Assembly: GCF_001315015.1 (NCBI RefSeq)
Contig: NZ_CP012914.1
Coordinates: forward strand, 2,352,501 to 2,416,500
Length of the DNA: 64,000 bases
Reading direction: 5' to 3'
From: Azospirillum brasilense
GTDB lineage: Bacteria > Pseudomonadota > Alphaproteobacteria > Azospirillales > Azospirillaceae
Every line of letters begins with the position of its first letter. The stretch's first letter is position 1. Below are positions 15,768 through 25,032 of this stretch, piece by piece. The notes beneath the pieces were generated by a model. The model was not told the DNA's origin and ran no database searches. It worked only from the letters and a program-made list of their open reading frames with translations. A program made the position numbers and the translations under genes.

Positions 15768-18623
15768 ATGACCCGCGACTACAAGTCCACCGTCTTCCTA
15801 CCCCGCACCGACTTCCCCATGCGCGGCGGCCTGCCCACCAAGGAGCCGGAGCTGCTGAAGCGTTGGGAGGACATGGGCCTCTTCCAGCGGCTGCGCGAAA
15901 CGGCCAAGGGCCGTGAGAAGTTCGTCCTGCACGACGGCCCGCCCTACGCCAACGGCAACATCCACATCGGCCACGCCGTCAACAAGGTGCTGAAGGACGT
16001 CATCGTCCGCTCGCGCCAGATGCAGGGCTTCGACGCCAACTACGTCCCCGGCTGGGACTGCCACGGCCTGCCCATCGAGTGGAAGATCGAGGAGAAGTAC
16101 CGCGCCGAGGGCAAGGACAAGGACGAGGTTCCGCTCAACCAGTTCCGCGCCGAGTGCCGCCAGTTCGCCCAGAAGTGGGTGGACGTGCAGGCCGGCGAGT
16201 TCCGCCGCCTGGGCGTCGAGGGCAACTGGGCCGACCCGTACCTGACCATGACTCTGCCCGCCGAGGCGCAGATCGTCCGCGAGATCCACAAGTTCGCCAT
16301 GAACGGCGGCCTCTACAAGGGCGCCAAGCCGGTCATGTGGTCGGTGGTCGAGAAGACCGCGCTGGCCGAGGCGGAGATCGAATACCACGATCACACCTCG
16401 ACCACCGTCTTCGCGCGCTTCGCCATCTGGGGCTCGCCGGCGCCGGAGGTGGACGACGCCAACATCGTCATCTGGACGACCACCCCCTGGACCCTGCCGG
16501 GCAACCGCGCCATCGCCTTCGGCGACGAGATCGAATACGCGACCTACAAGGTGCTGGCGGTCGAGGAGGGCAGCCTCGCCGAGGTCGGTGAGCGGCTCGT
16601 CGTCGCCACCGCGCTGGCCGAGAGCGTCTTCAAGGAAACCAAGATCGCCGACGCGCGGCTGCTGCACCGCTTCCCCGGCTCGCGTCTGGCCGGCGGCTAC
16701 TGCCACCACCCGCTGACCCGCAGCGGTTACGACTTCAAGGTGCCGCTGCTGGCCGGCGACTTCGTCACCACCGACGCCGGCACCGGCTTCGTGCACATCG
16801 CGCCGGGCCACGGCGAGGACGACTTCCACCTCGGTCAGGCCAACGGCATCGAGGTGCCGCAGACGGTCGGCGAGGACGGGCGATACTACGACCACGTCCC
16901 GCTGTTCGCCGGCCTGCGCGTCTACACCGCCGAAGGCAAGCCGGGCGAGGCCAACGGCGCCGTGCTGAAGGCCTTCCAGGAGGTCGGGGCGCTGCTCGCC
17001 AAGGGCCGCGTCAAGCACAGCTACCCGCACAGCTGGCGGTCGAAGGCCCCGCTGATCTTCCGCACCACGCCGCAGTGGTTCATCTCCATGGAGACGAACG
17101 ACCTGCGCAAGACGGCGCTGCAGGCGATCTCCGACACGACGTGGTTCCCGGCCCAGGGCGAGAACCGCATCCGCGCGATGATCGAGCAGCGCCCGGACTG
17201 GTGCATCAGCCGCCAGCGCGCCTGGGGCGTGCCGATCGCCCTGTTCGTCCGCAAGGACAACGGCGCGATCCTGCGCGACGCCGAGGTGTTCAACCGCATC
17301 GCCGACATCTTCGAGAAGGAAGGCTCCGACGCGTGGTTCGCCCGCCCGGCGCAGGACTTCCTCGGCAACGCCTACCGCGCCGACGATTACGAGCAGGTCA
17401 GGGACATCGTCGACGTGTGGTTCGAGTCCGGCTCGACCCACGCCTTCGTCCTGGAGCAGCGGCCGGAGCTGAAGTGGCCGGCCTCGCTGTACCTTGAAGG
17501 CTCCGACCAGCACCGCGGCTGGTTCCACTCCTCCCTGCTGGAAAGCTGCGGCACGCGCGGCCGGGCGCCCTATGACGCGGTGCTGACGCACGGCTTCACG
17601 CTCGACGAGCAGGGCCGCAAGATGTCCAAGTCGCTGGGCAACGTGGTCGCCCCGCAGGAGGTCTGCGACAAGTACGGCGCCGACATCCTGCGCCTCTGGG
17701 TGGTCAGCACCGACTACACCGAGGACCAGCGCATCGGGCCGGAGATCATCAAGTACCAGGCCGACCATTACCGTCGCCTGCGCAACACGCTGCGCTACAT
17801 CCTCGGCGCGCTGGCCGACTACACCCCGGCCGAGCGCATCGCCGTCGCCGAGATGCCGGAGTTGGAGCGCTGGGTCCTGCACCGCCTGTCGGAGCTGGAC
17901 GCGCTGGTCCGCGCCAAGATCGAGGCCTACGACTTCCACGACCTGTCGGTGGCGATCCACAATTTCTGCGCCGTGGAGCTGTCGGCCTTCTACTTCGACG
18001 TCCGCAAGGACAGCCTCTACTGCGACGCGGCCGGTTCGGTCCGCCGCCGCTCGGTGCGCACGGTGATGGAGCATCTGCTCTCCACCCTGACCGCGTGGCT
18101 GGCCCCGATCCTCTGCTTCACCGCGGAAGAGGCGTGGCTGGCGCGGCCCGAGGGCCTGACCGGCACCGAGGGCTGGAACGAGGAGAGCGTCCATCTGCGC
18201 GTCTTCCCGGCCATCCCGGCGGAGTGGCGCGACGACGCGCTCGCCGCCAAGTGGGAATCCATCCGCACCGTCCGCCGCACCGTCACCGGCGCGCTGGAAC
18301 TGGAGCGGGCCAACAAGAGGATCGGCTCGTCCCTGCAGGCCAACCCGACCGTCTTCGTGGACGCGGCGACCAAGGCCCTGCTCGACGGCGTGGACTTCGC
18401 CGAAATCTGCATCACCTCGCAGATCACCGTGGCGGAGGGCACGGCGCCCGAGGGGGCGTTCGTGCTTCCGGACGTGGCTGGCATCTCGGTGGTGCCCGGC
18501 CTCGCCGAAGGGGGCAAGTGCGAGCGCTGCTGGAAGATCCTTCCGGAGGTCGGCACGAACGCCGCACACCCGACGCTGTGCCTCCGTTGCGCCGAAGCCG
18601 TGGACGCGGAACCGGCGTTCTAA
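15768..18623 (+). CDS. ileS: Isoleucyl-tRNA synthetase
   Basis: Class I aminoacyl-tRNA synthetase charging tRNA-Ile, 951 residues. The HIGH signature appears as NIHIGHA (residues 66-69) after HDGPPYANG. The CP1 editing domain contains TTPWTLPGNRAIA and the conserved GTGFVHIAPGHGEDDF. The KMSKS loop is in GRKMSKSLGN (about 625). The anticodon-binding domain follows, and the protein ends in a zinc-binding Cys set (CERCWK ... CLRC). The start at 15768 (MTRDYKSTVFLP) fits the family. It is followed by the palindromic element and lspA, a pairing common in proteobacteria. Confidence 0.97.
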   Translation: MTRDYKSTVFLPRTDFPMRGGLPTKEPELLKRWEDMGLFQRLRETAKGREKFVLHDGPPYANGNIHIGHAVNKVLKDVIVRSRQMQGFDANYVPGWDCHGLPIEWKIEEKYRAEGKDKDEVPLNQFRAECRQFAQKWVDVQAGEFRRLGVEGNWADPYLTMTLPAEAQIVREIHKFAMNGGLYKGAKPVMWSVVEKTALAEAEIEYHDHTSTTVFARFAIWGSPAPEVDDANIVIWTTTPWTLPGNRAIAFGDEIEYATYKVLAVEEGSLAEVGERLVVATALAESVFKETKIADARLLHRFPGSRLAGGYCHHPLTRSGYDFKVPLLAGDFVTTDAGTGFVHIAPGHGEDDFHLGQANGIEVPQTVGEDGRYYDHVPLFAGLRVYTAEGKPGEANGAVLKAFQEVGALLAKGRVKHSYPHSWRSKAPLIFRTTPQWFISMETNDLRKTALQAISDTTWFPAQGENRIRAMIEQRPDWCISRQRAWGVPIALFVRKDNGAILRDAEVFNRIADIFEKEGSDAWFARPAQDFLGNAYRADDYEQVRDIVDVWFESGSTHAFVLEQRPELKWPASLYLEGSDQHRGWFHSSLLESCGTRGRAPYDAVLTHGFTLDEQGRKMSKSLGNVVAPQEVCDKYGADILRLWVVSTDYTEDQRIGPEIIKYQADHYRRLRNTLRYILGALADYTPAERIAVAEMPELERWVLHRLSELDALVRAKIEAYDFHDLSVAIHNFCAVELSAFYFDVRKDSLYCDAAGSVRRRSVRTVMEHLLSTLTAWLAPILCFTAEEAWLARPEGLTGTEGWNEESVHLRVFPAIPAEWRDDALAAKWESIRTVRRTVTGALELERANKRIGSSLQANPTVFVDAATKALLDGVDFAEICITSQITVAEGTAPEGAFVLPDVAGISVVPGLAEGGKCERCWKILPEVGTNAAHPTLCLRCAEAVDAEPAF

Positions 18624-18650
18624 TACGCGTTGCCGGAGCCTGCGCCTTAT

Positions 18651-18760
18651 CCCCTCTCCCCTCTGGGGAGAGGGTTAGGGTGAGGGGGTTCCGCCTCCTC
18701 GACGCGTCCGGCAAACGCGCAACCCCCTCACCCCGACCCTCTCCCCAGAGGGGAGAGGGA
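18651..18760. repeat. Dispersed palindromic element, copy 2
   Basis: The second copy of the element at 8328-8445. The terminal inverted repeats are nearly identical and the middle again holds cgtccggcaaa. Here it lies between ileS and lspA on the same strand and ends only 13 bases before the lspA start, so a folded RNA could reduce read-through or expose processing sites within this operon. Confidence 0.88.
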
Positions 18761-18773
18761 GCAGGAGCACTCC

Positions 18774-19277
18774 ATGAGCAGCCTCTCCACGTCCGGCAGC
18801 CGCGGCTACACGGTCTTCGGCCTGTCCGTCGCCGCGCTGGTGGTGGTCCTCGACCAGCTCACCAAATGGTGGATCCTCGACGTGGTCATGCAGCCCTACC
18901 CACGGGTTGTCGAGGTCACGCCTTTCTTCAATCTCGTACTGGCCTGGAACACCGGAGTCAGCTTCGGCACCTTCGGCAGTTCCCACGCCTGGATGCCCTA
19001 CGTCCTGGCCGCGGTGGCCTTCGCCATCGTGGTGGCGCTGCTGCTCTGGCTGCGGCAGGCCGACCGACGCTACCTCGCGCTGGCGCTGGGGATGGTCATC
19101 GGCGGGGCCATCGGCAATGTGATCGACCGCTTCCTCTACGGCGCCGTCGCCGATTTCCTCGATTTCCACATCGGGGGGTGGCATTTCTGGGCCTTCAACG
19201 TGGCGGACAGCGGAATCAGCGTCGGCGTGGCGCTTCTCGTGCTGGATGGGCTGTTCGCCGGCCGCGAAAAGTCGTAA
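18774..19277 (+). CDS. lspA: Lipoprotein signal peptidase (signal peptidase II)
   Basis: Inner-membrane aspartyl protease that removes the signal peptide from prolipoproteins after lipid attachment to Cys. The 167 residues contain four hydrophobic segments and both catalytic aspartates: D118 in GNVIDRFLYG and D145 in FNVADSGIS. VLDQLTKWW in the first segment and NTGVSFG are also typical. The gene follows ileS, as in many proteobacteria, but here the palindromic element is inserted between them. Its likely substrates include the lipoprotein encoded just downstream. Confidence 0.96.
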   Translation: MSSLSTSGSRGYTVFGLSVAALVVVLDQLTKWWILDVVMQPYPRVVEVTPFFNLVLAWNTGVSFGTFGSSHAWMPYVLAAVAFAIVVALLLWLRQADRRYLALALGMVIGGAIGNVIDRFLYGAVADFLDFHIGGWHFWAFNVADSGISVGVALLVLDGLFAGREKS

Positions 19278-19361
19278 TAGTTCACGCGACGGAGCCGCTA
19301 TAAGGGACGCGGCCCGACGACAAGCGGCCTGACGACTAGACGACGGGACTCGAACGTGACC

Positions 19362-19967
19362 ATGCTTTCCTTCGCCTCCTCCATCGCACGGCGCTCCACC
19401 CGTTCCCTGGGGCGGGGCCCGCTGCTGGGCTTGGCGCTCGTCGCGCTGGCGCTCACCGGATGCACCGACGTCCGCCGCTCCATCGGTCTCGACCGCACGA
19501 GCCCGGACGAGTTTACGGTCGTGTCCCGCGCGCCGCTGACCATGCCGCCGAGCCTCGCCCGCCTGCCGGAGCCGCGCCCCGGCGCGGCGCGGCCGCAGGA
19601 CGCCACGTCGGCCGCGGTGGCCGCCGCCTCGGTCTTCGGCGGCTCCTCCCGCGCCACGGCCGCCACCGCCGCCGGACACACGGCGGGCGAGTCGGCGCTG
19701 ATTGCCCAGGCCGGCGCCAAGAGCGGCATTGAGCAGGGCATCCGCAACAAGGTCGATCAGGAGACGACCCAACTCGTCGTCGCCGACAAGAGCTGGATCG
19801 ACTCCCTGCTGTTCTGGCAGACGCAGCAACAGCCCTACGAGATCGTCGATCCGAAGAAGGAAAACCAGCGTCTGCGTGAGGCCCAGGCCACCGGCAAGGC
19901 GCTGAACGACGGCACCGTCCCGACCATCGAACGCAAGCGCCGGGCGCCGCTGGAAGGGCTGTTCTAA
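19362..19967 (+). CDS. DUF3035 lipoprotein, possible BAM-complex subunit
   Basis: An outer-membrane-type lipoprotein of 201 residues. The lipobox is LALTGC, after a hydrophobic segment starting near residue 20. The mature part carries the DUF3035 phrase TSPDEFTVVSRAPLTMPPS...LPEPRPGAARPQD. In Caulobacter a protein of this family has been called BamF and associates with the outer-membrane assembly machine; that role here is by family only. The ATG at 19362 is used; a GTG two codons earlier (19356) is possible. The gene follows lspA and precedes the M16 peptidase pair, and a hairpin with T-run separates it from the latter. Confidence 0.85.
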   Translation: MLSFASSIARRSTRSLGRGPLLGLALVALALTGCTDVRRSIGLDRTSPDEFTVVSRAPLTMPPSLARLPEPRPGAARPQDATSAAVAAASVFGGSSRATAATAAGHTAGESALIAQAGAKSGIEQGIRNKVDQETTQLVVADKSWIDSLLFWQTQQQPYEIVDPKKENQRLREAQATGKALNDGTVPTIERKRRAPLEGLF

Positions 19968-20039
19968 GCCGCTTCCAAGGCCCGAGTTCAGGGCCCCAAC
20001 TCGGGGCATTGTTCCGGGCGCTTCGCCGCACCAGTATCT

Positions 20040-20072
20040 AGGGGGCGTTCCCAGACGGGGGCGCCCCCTTTT
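20040..20072 (+). terminator. Terminator after the DUF3035 gene
   Basis: Stem agggggcg / cgcccccct-type (20040-20047 with 20062-20069) followed by TTT, between the lipoprotein gene and the M16 peptidase gene. Confidence 0.65.
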
Positions 20073-20107
20073 GCATTCCCGTCCCCTTCGCTCCCAACGA
20101 GAGGCCC

Positions 20108-21514
20108 ATGCTCCCCAACGGCCCCACCGCTCCCCCACCCTGGAAACGGCCCTGGCGCCGGCTCGCCGCCGCGGGCGTCCTGGCGCTCGCCCTGGCCGGC
20201 GCCATCCCCGCCGCCGCCCCTGCCTTCGCCGCCGAGAAGGGGGTCTTCTTCCCGGAGACCTTCACCCTGTCCAACGGCATGCAGGTCGTGCTGGTGACCA
20301 ACCAGCGCGTACCGGTGGTCACCCACATGGTCTGGTACAAGGTGGGTGCTGCGGACGAGCCGCGCGGCGTGTCGGGCATCGCCCATTTCCTGGAACATCT
20401 GATGTTCAAGGGGACGGAGGAGGTTCCGCCCGGCGCCTTCTCCCGCATCGTCGCCAAGAACGGCGGGCGCGACAACGCCTTCACCTCCTGGGACTACACC
20501 GCCTATTTCCAGAACGTGGCGCGCGACCGGCTGGAGCTGGTGATGAAGATGGAGGCCGACCGCATGTCGAACCTCCGCCTCACCGATCAGGTGGTCTATC
20601 CGGAGCGTGACGTCATCATCGAGGAGCGCCGCCAGCGCATCGAGAACGAGCCCGCCGACCGCATCGGCGAGCAGGTCAACGCCACCCTCTACGTCCACCA
20701 CCCCTACGGCACGCCGATCATCGGCTGGCCGCAGGAGATGGCCACCCTGACGCGGGAGGAGGCGGAGACCTTCTACAAGAGCTGGTACGCGCCCAACAAC
20801 GCCGTGCTGGTGGTGTCCGGCGACGTGACGGCCGAGGAGCTGAAGCCGCTCGCCGAGAAATACTACGGCAGCATCGCCGCCCGCCCGGTGCCGGAGCGCG
20901 TCCGCGTGCAGGAGCCGCCGATCAGCGCCGCCCGCCGGGTCATCCTGCGCGACGACGAGGTGCGCCAGCCCTCGATCCGGCGCAACTGGCTCGCCCCCTC
21001 CTACCGCACCGACAAGGAGGGTTACGCCTACCCGCTCCAGGTGCTCTCGGAGATCATGAGCGGCGGCCCGACCTCCCGCCTCTACCGCAGCCTCGTCGTC
21101 GAGCAGCGCATCGCCACCTCGGCCTGGCTGGGCTACAGCCCGTCGTCCTGGGACATGACCTCGCTGGCGGCGGGCGCCTCGCCGGCCCCCGGCGTGACCA
21201 TGGAGAAGCTGGAAGCGGCGCTGGAGGCCGACATCCGGACGCTCGTCGAGAAGGGCGTGACGGAGGAGGAGGTGGCCACCGCCAAGAAGCGCATGCTGGC
21301 CGAGGCCGCCTACGCCCGCGACAGCCTGACCGGCCCGGCCCAGACGCTGGGCGCCGCCATCGCCACCGGCCAGAGCATCGACGACGTGGAGAACTGGCCG
21401 GTGCGCATCGACGCGGTGACCGCCGATCAGGTCAACGCCGCCGCCCGCGCCGTTCTGGGCCAGACCAACCACGTCACCGGCCTTCTGCTGCCGCTCCAGG
21501 ACAAGGGAAGCTGA
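20108..21514 (+). CDS. M16 family zinc metallopeptidase, catalytic subunit
   Basis: A pitrilysin/processing-peptidase-like zinc protease, exported (signal peptide over residues ~17-41, ending AAPAFA). The inverted zinc motif HFLEH is at residues 93-97, and the third ligand glutamate is in DVIIEERRQR near 173. The 468 residues form the usual two-domain half of an M16B clam. It works with the protein encoded immediately downstream, which lacks the zinc motif; together they should form the heterodimer. Family members degrade small peptides; the target here is unknown. Confidence 0.94.
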   Translation: MLPNGPTAPPPWKRPWRRLAAAGVLALALAGAIPAAAPAFAAEKGVFFPETFTLSNGMQVVLVTNQRVPVVTHMVWYKVGAADEPRGVSGIAHFLEHLMFKGTEEVPPGAFSRIVAKNGGRDNAFTSWDYTAYFQNVARDRLELVMKMEADRMSNLRLTDQVVYPERDVIIEERRQRIENEPADRIGEQVNATLYVHHPYGTPIIGWPQEMATLTREEAETFYKSWYAPNNAVLVVSGDVTAEELKPLAEKYYGSIAARPVPERVRVQEPPISAARRVILRDDEVRQPSIRRNWLAPSYRTDKEGYAYPLQVLSEIMSGGPTSRLYRSLVVEQRIATSAWLGYSPSSWDMTSLAAGASPAPGVTMEKLEAALEADIRTLVEKGVTEEEVATAKKRMLAEAAYARDSLTGPAQTLGAAIATGQSIDDVENWPVRIDAVTADQVNAAARAVLGQTNHVTGLLLPLQDKGS

Positions 21515-21515
21515 G

Positions 21516-22880
21516 ATGATCGTCCTATCCAAGCGCCTCATGTCCAAGCGCGTCTTCGGCGCCTGCCTTTTTCTTTTCGCCTTCGCCGTCTCCACTCCGG
21601 CAGCCGCCATCGAGATCAAGCGGGTGGTCAGCCCCGGCGGGATCGAGGCATGGCTGGTCGAGGATCACAAGGTTCCCATCATCGCCCTGGAATGGGCCTT
21701 TGAAGGGGCCGGGGCGTCCGACCCCAAGGGCAAGGATGGCCTCGCCAACCTCGCCGCACGCACGCTGGACGAGGGCGCCGGCCCCTATGACAGCCAGACC
21801 TTCGCCGCACGGCTTCAGGACAACGCCATTGCGCTGGGCTACGACGCCGGGCGCGACGGCTTCGGCGGCAGTCTGCGCACGCTGAGCGACCGCCGCGACG
21901 AGGCGTTCGAGCTGACCCGCCTGTCGCTGGCCGAGCCGCGCTTCGACGCGGAGGCGGTGGAGCGCATGCGCGCCGCCGTGCTGTCCAGCCTGCGTCGCGA
22001 TCAGGCCGACCCCAACTACGTCGGACGGCGGCTGTTCTACTCCACGGCCTATCCCGGCCACCCCTATGGCGACGAGATCCGCGGCACGCTGGAGTCGCTG
22101 CCGACGATCACCCCGGACGATCTGCGCGGCTTCGTGAAGACCGGCTTCGGGCGCGACCGGCTGGTCGTCGCGGCGGCGGGCGACATCAGCCCGGAGGATC
22201 TGGGCCGCGCGCTTGACCACGTGTTCGGCGGCCTGCCCGCCACCTCCGCGAACGCCGCCATCCCCGACGTGGAGCCGAAGGGCCTGGGCGAGACGCTGGT
22301 CGCCACCCGTCCGACCGCGCAGACCGTCATGCTGATGGGCCAGACCGGGCTCAAGCGCGCCGACCCCGACTGGTACGCGGCGACCGTGATGAACTACGTC
22401 CTGGGCGGCGGCGGCTTCGGCTCCCGCCTGATGGAGGAGGTGCGGGAGAAGCGCGGTCTCAGCTACGGCGTCTACAGCTACCTGATTCCGATGGACCATT
22501 CCGCCCTGGTGATGGCCGGCGGCAACACGGTGAACGCCAAGGCCGGTCAGGCGCTGGACATCATGCGCCAGGAATGGAAGCGCATGGCCGACGAGGGCGT
22601 GACGGAGGAGGAGCTGGCCGACGCCAAGACCTACCTCACCGGCAGCTTCCCGCTGCAGCTCAGCAGCACGCAGGCCATCGCGCGCATCCTGCTCCAGGTC
22701 AAGCGCGACGAGCTGGGCATCGACTATCTCGACCGCCGCGACGCCTTCATCAACGGCGTCACCCAGGCCGACGTGCAGCGCGTGGCGAAGCGGCTGCTCG
22801 ACCCCAACCGGCTGCTGACCGTGCTGGTCGGCCGTCCGGAAGGCGTGACCGCGACGCGGACAATCGACGGGGGGAGCTGA
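21516..22880 (+). CDS. M16 family peptidase, non-catalytic partner
   Basis: The partner half of the M16B heterodimer, 454 residues with a signal peptide (ACLFLFAFAVSTPAAA). Where the catalytic subunit has HFLEH this protein has GLANLAARTLDEGAG, so zinc binding is lost. The substrate-binding Arg/Tyr pair of the C-terminal domain is kept (EVREKRGLSYGVYSYL), as expected of the second subunit. The ATG at 21516 begins 1 base after the previous stop, which suggests coupling; an ATG at 21540 is an alternative. A strong hairpin follows at 22901-22932. Confidence 0.93.
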   Translation: MIVLSKRLMSKRVFGACLFLFAFAVSTPAAAIEIKRVVSPGGIEAWLVEDHKVPIIALEWAFEGAGASDPKGKDGLANLAARTLDEGAGPYDSQTFAARLQDNAIALGYDAGRDGFGGSLRTLSDRRDEAFELTRLSLAEPRFDAEAVERMRAAVLSSLRRDQADPNYVGRRLFYSTAYPGHPYGDEIRGTLESLPTITPDDLRGFVKTGFGRDRLVVAAAGDISPEDLGRALDHVFGGLPATSANAAIPDVEPKGLGETLVATRPTAQTVMLMGQTGLKRADPDWYAATVMNYVLGGGGFGSRLMEEVREKRGLSYGVYSYLIPMDHSALVMAGGNTVNAKAGQALDIMRQEWKRMADEGVTEEELADAKTYLTGSFPLQLSSTQAIARILLQVKRDELGIDYLDRRDAFINGVTQADVQRVAKRLLDPNRLLTVLVGRPEGVTATRTIDGGS

Positions 22881-22900
22881 CGGCAGAAACTGAAGGGAGG

Positions 22901-22932
22901 GTGGTCGCGGTGGTTTCCCCCACCGCGACCAC
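22901..22932. terminator. Hairpin between the M16 pair and a small convergent gene
   Basis: A perfect 13-bp stem (gtggtcgcggtgg / ccaccgcgaccac) with a 6-base loop, 20 bases after the M16 partner stop. It has no T-run on the plus side, so it may act as an RNA 3' stabiliser or weak terminator for the convergent genes. Confidence 0.6.
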
Positions 22933-22937
22933 GCCGC

Positions 22938-23120
22938 TCATGCCAAGTCCGGCTGGCTCCCCGGAAAGCGCGGATCCCCGGGATCGATGGGGCGGCCCGG
23001 CACTTTGCCGGGGATGATCCCCACCTGATCGGGCCGCTCGTCCTCACGGCGTTCCTCGTCTTCTGGAACCGGGGCCGCCGGAACCGGCGGATTCCGCTCG
23101 GGTTTGTTCGGATCGCTCAT
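22938..23120 (-). CDS. Small acidic, proline-rich protein (60 aa)
   Basis: The start at 23120 is well supported by a near-perfect AGGAGGTGACC ribosome binding site directly upstream. The protein is hydrophilic and rich in Pro, Glu, Asp and Arg (VPAAPVPEDEERREDERPD), then GIIPGKVPGRPIDPGDPRFPG, and is probably disordered. I do not recognise a family with a known function. It is a single gene, divergent from pgi and convergent on the M16 operon. The strong translation signal suggests it is made in quantity. Confidence 0.7.
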   Translation of the reverse strand: MSDPNKPERNPPVPAAPVPEDEERREDERPDQVGIIPGKVPGRPIDPGDPRFPGSQPDLA

Positions 23121-23295
23121 GGTCACCTCCTGTCCCCGAAAGAACACAGGGCAGCGGTTGCCGGTTTCATCCACCGACCCGCATAGTCCGCTTCACCTAG
23201 CCCTTTGTGCACGTTGGATGCGCCGCTTTGGCGCGTACCCGGCGCGCAACGAACGGTGCTAGGCTCCGCGCACGCGAGAAGGAGGCAAAATCCCA

Positions 23296-24939
23296 ATGTC
23301 AGCGCTCACCCGTTCGCCCGCCTGGGAAGCCCTGGCCCGTCACCGCCAGGACGTTTCGACCCTCCACATGCGCGACCTGTTCGACGCCGACGCCGACCGC
23401 TTCAACCGCTTCTCCCTGGAAGCCTGCGGCCTGCTGTTCGATTATTCGAAGAATCGCATCACCGAGGAGACGCGCAGCCTGCTGCTCGATCTCGCCCGCC
23501 AGCAGGACGTGGAGGGCTGGCGTGACCGCATGTTCGCCGGGGAGCGGATCAACATCACCGAGGACCGCGCCGTCCTGCACACCGCGCTGCGCAACCGCTC
23601 CAACCGTCCGGTCATGGTGGACGGCCAGGACGTGATGCCGGAGGTGAACGCCGTCCTGCACCGCATGGAGCGCTTCGTCCGGCAGGTTCGCGACGGCGCC
23701 TGGACCGGCTACACCGGCCACCCGATCACCGACATCGTCAACATCGGCATCGGCGGGTCCGACCTCGGCCCGGTGATGGTGACGGAGGCGCTGACCCCCT
23801 ACCTGCACCCGCAGATCGGTGTGCATTTCGTCTCCAACGTGGACGGCACCCACATCAGCGAGACGCTGGAATGGCTGGACCCGGAGACGACCCTGTTCGT
23901 CATCGCGTCCAAGACCTTCACCACCCAGGAGACGCTGGCCAACGCCCACACCGCGCGGCGCTGGTTCCTGGAGAGCGCCGGCGACCCCGCCCATGTCGCC
24001 AAGCATTTCGTCGCCGTCTCCACCAACGAGGCGGAGGTGCGCAAGTTCGGCATCGACCCGGCCAACATGTTCGGCTTCTGGGACTGGGTCGGCGGGCGCT
24101 ATTCCCTGTGGTCGGCGATCGGGCTGTCCATCGCGCTCGGCATCGGCATGGACCGCTTCTATGAGTTGCTGGACGGCGCCCACGCCATGGACGAGCATTT
24201 CCGCACCGCGCCGCCGGAGCGCAACATGCCGGTGCTGATGGCGATGCTGGGCGTCTGGTACGTCAATTTCTGGGGCGCCAAGTCCCACGCCGTGCTGCCC
24301 TACGACCAGTACATGCACCGCTTCTCCGCCTATCTCCAGCAGTTGGACATGGAGAGCAACGGCAAGACGGTGGACCGGCAGGGCGCGCGGGTGGACTACG
24401 CCACCGGCCCTGTGGTCTTCGGCGAACCGGGCACCAACGGCCAGCACGCCTTCTACCAGCTCATCCACCAGGGGACGGAGCTGGTCCCCGCCGACTTCCT
24501 GGCCCCGGCGGAGACCCACAACCCTGTCGGCGACCACCACCGCATCCTGCTGTCGAACTTCTTCGCCCAGCCGGAGGCCCTGATGCGCGGCAAGACCGCC
24601 GACGAGGTGCGCGCCGAGATGGCCAAGTCCGGCAAGCCGGCCGAGGCCATCGAGCCGCTGGTCCCCCACCGCGTGTTCGAAGGCAACAAGCCGTCCAACA
24701 GCATCCTGTTCAAGAAGCTGGACCCGCGCACGCTGGGCGCCCTGATCGCGCTGTACGAGCACAAGGTGTTCGTCCAGGGCATCGTGTGGGCCATCAACAG
24801 CTTCGACCAATGGGGCGTGGAGTTGGGCAAGCAGCTGGCCGGGAAGATCCTGCCCGAACTCCAGAACGGGCCGACCGCCGCGCTGGGGCACGACAGTTCG
24901 ACCAACGGGCTGATCGGCTGGTACCGCAAGCACCGCTGA
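23296..24939 (+). CDS. pgi: Glucose-6-phosphate isomerase
   Basis: Interconverts glucose 6-phosphate and fructose 6-phosphate. The 547 residues carry both family signatures: the first around [20 protein letters not shown] and the second near the C-terminus ([18 protein letters not shown]). The sugar-phosphate site [11 protein letters not shown] near residue 150 is also present. An AGGAGG ribosome binding site precedes the ATG by 8-9 bases. The gene is monocistronic and ends at a long hairpin shared with the RTX pseudogene on the other strand. Confidence 0.97.
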   Translation: MSALTRSPAWEALARHRQDVSTLHMRDLFDADADRFNRFSLEACGLLFDYSKNRITEETRSLLLDLARQQDVEGWRDRMFAGERINITEDRAVLHTALRNRSNRPVMVDGQDVMPEVNAVLHRMERFVRQVRDGAWTGYTGHPITDIVNIGIGGSDLGPVMVTEALTPYLHPQIGVHFVSNVDGTHISETLEWLDPETTLFVIASKTFTTQETLANAHTARRWFLESAGDPAHVAKHFVAVSTNEAEVRKFGIDPANMFGFWDWVGGRYSLWSAIGLSIALGIGMDRFYELLDGAHAMDEHFRTAPPERNMPVLMAMLGVWYVNFWGAKSHAVLPYDQYMHRFSAYLQQLDMESNGKTVDRQGARVDYATGPVVFGEPGTNGQHAFYQLIHQGTELVPADFLAPAETHNPVGDHHRILLSNFFAQPEALMRGKTADEVRAEMAKSGKPAEAIEPLVPHRVFEGNKPSNSILFKKLDPRTLGALIALYEHKVFVQGIVWAINSFDQWGVELGKQLAGKILPELQNGPTAALGHDSSTNGLIGWYRKHR

Positions 24940-24953
24940 GCGGACCTTTACGG

Positions 24954-25013
24954 CGAACGAAGGAGAGGCGGAAGAGTGGCAGACAGCCGCTTTCCCGCCT
25001 CTCCTTGATTCGC
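24954..25013. terminator. Long hairpin between pgi and RTX pseudogene
   Basis: A 12-bp perfect stem (aaggagaggcgg 24960-24971 with ccgcctctcctt 24995-25006), extended outward by gcgaa / ttcgc after a small bulge. It lies between two convergent genes and probably serves both. Confidence 0.7.
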
Positions 25014-25032
25014 TATGGCGCGATCAGCATCA

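Noticed and set aside
15798-18569. 923-codon open frame on the minus strand
   Set aside because: Antisense shadow of ileS, with no start signal and mirror-type composition.
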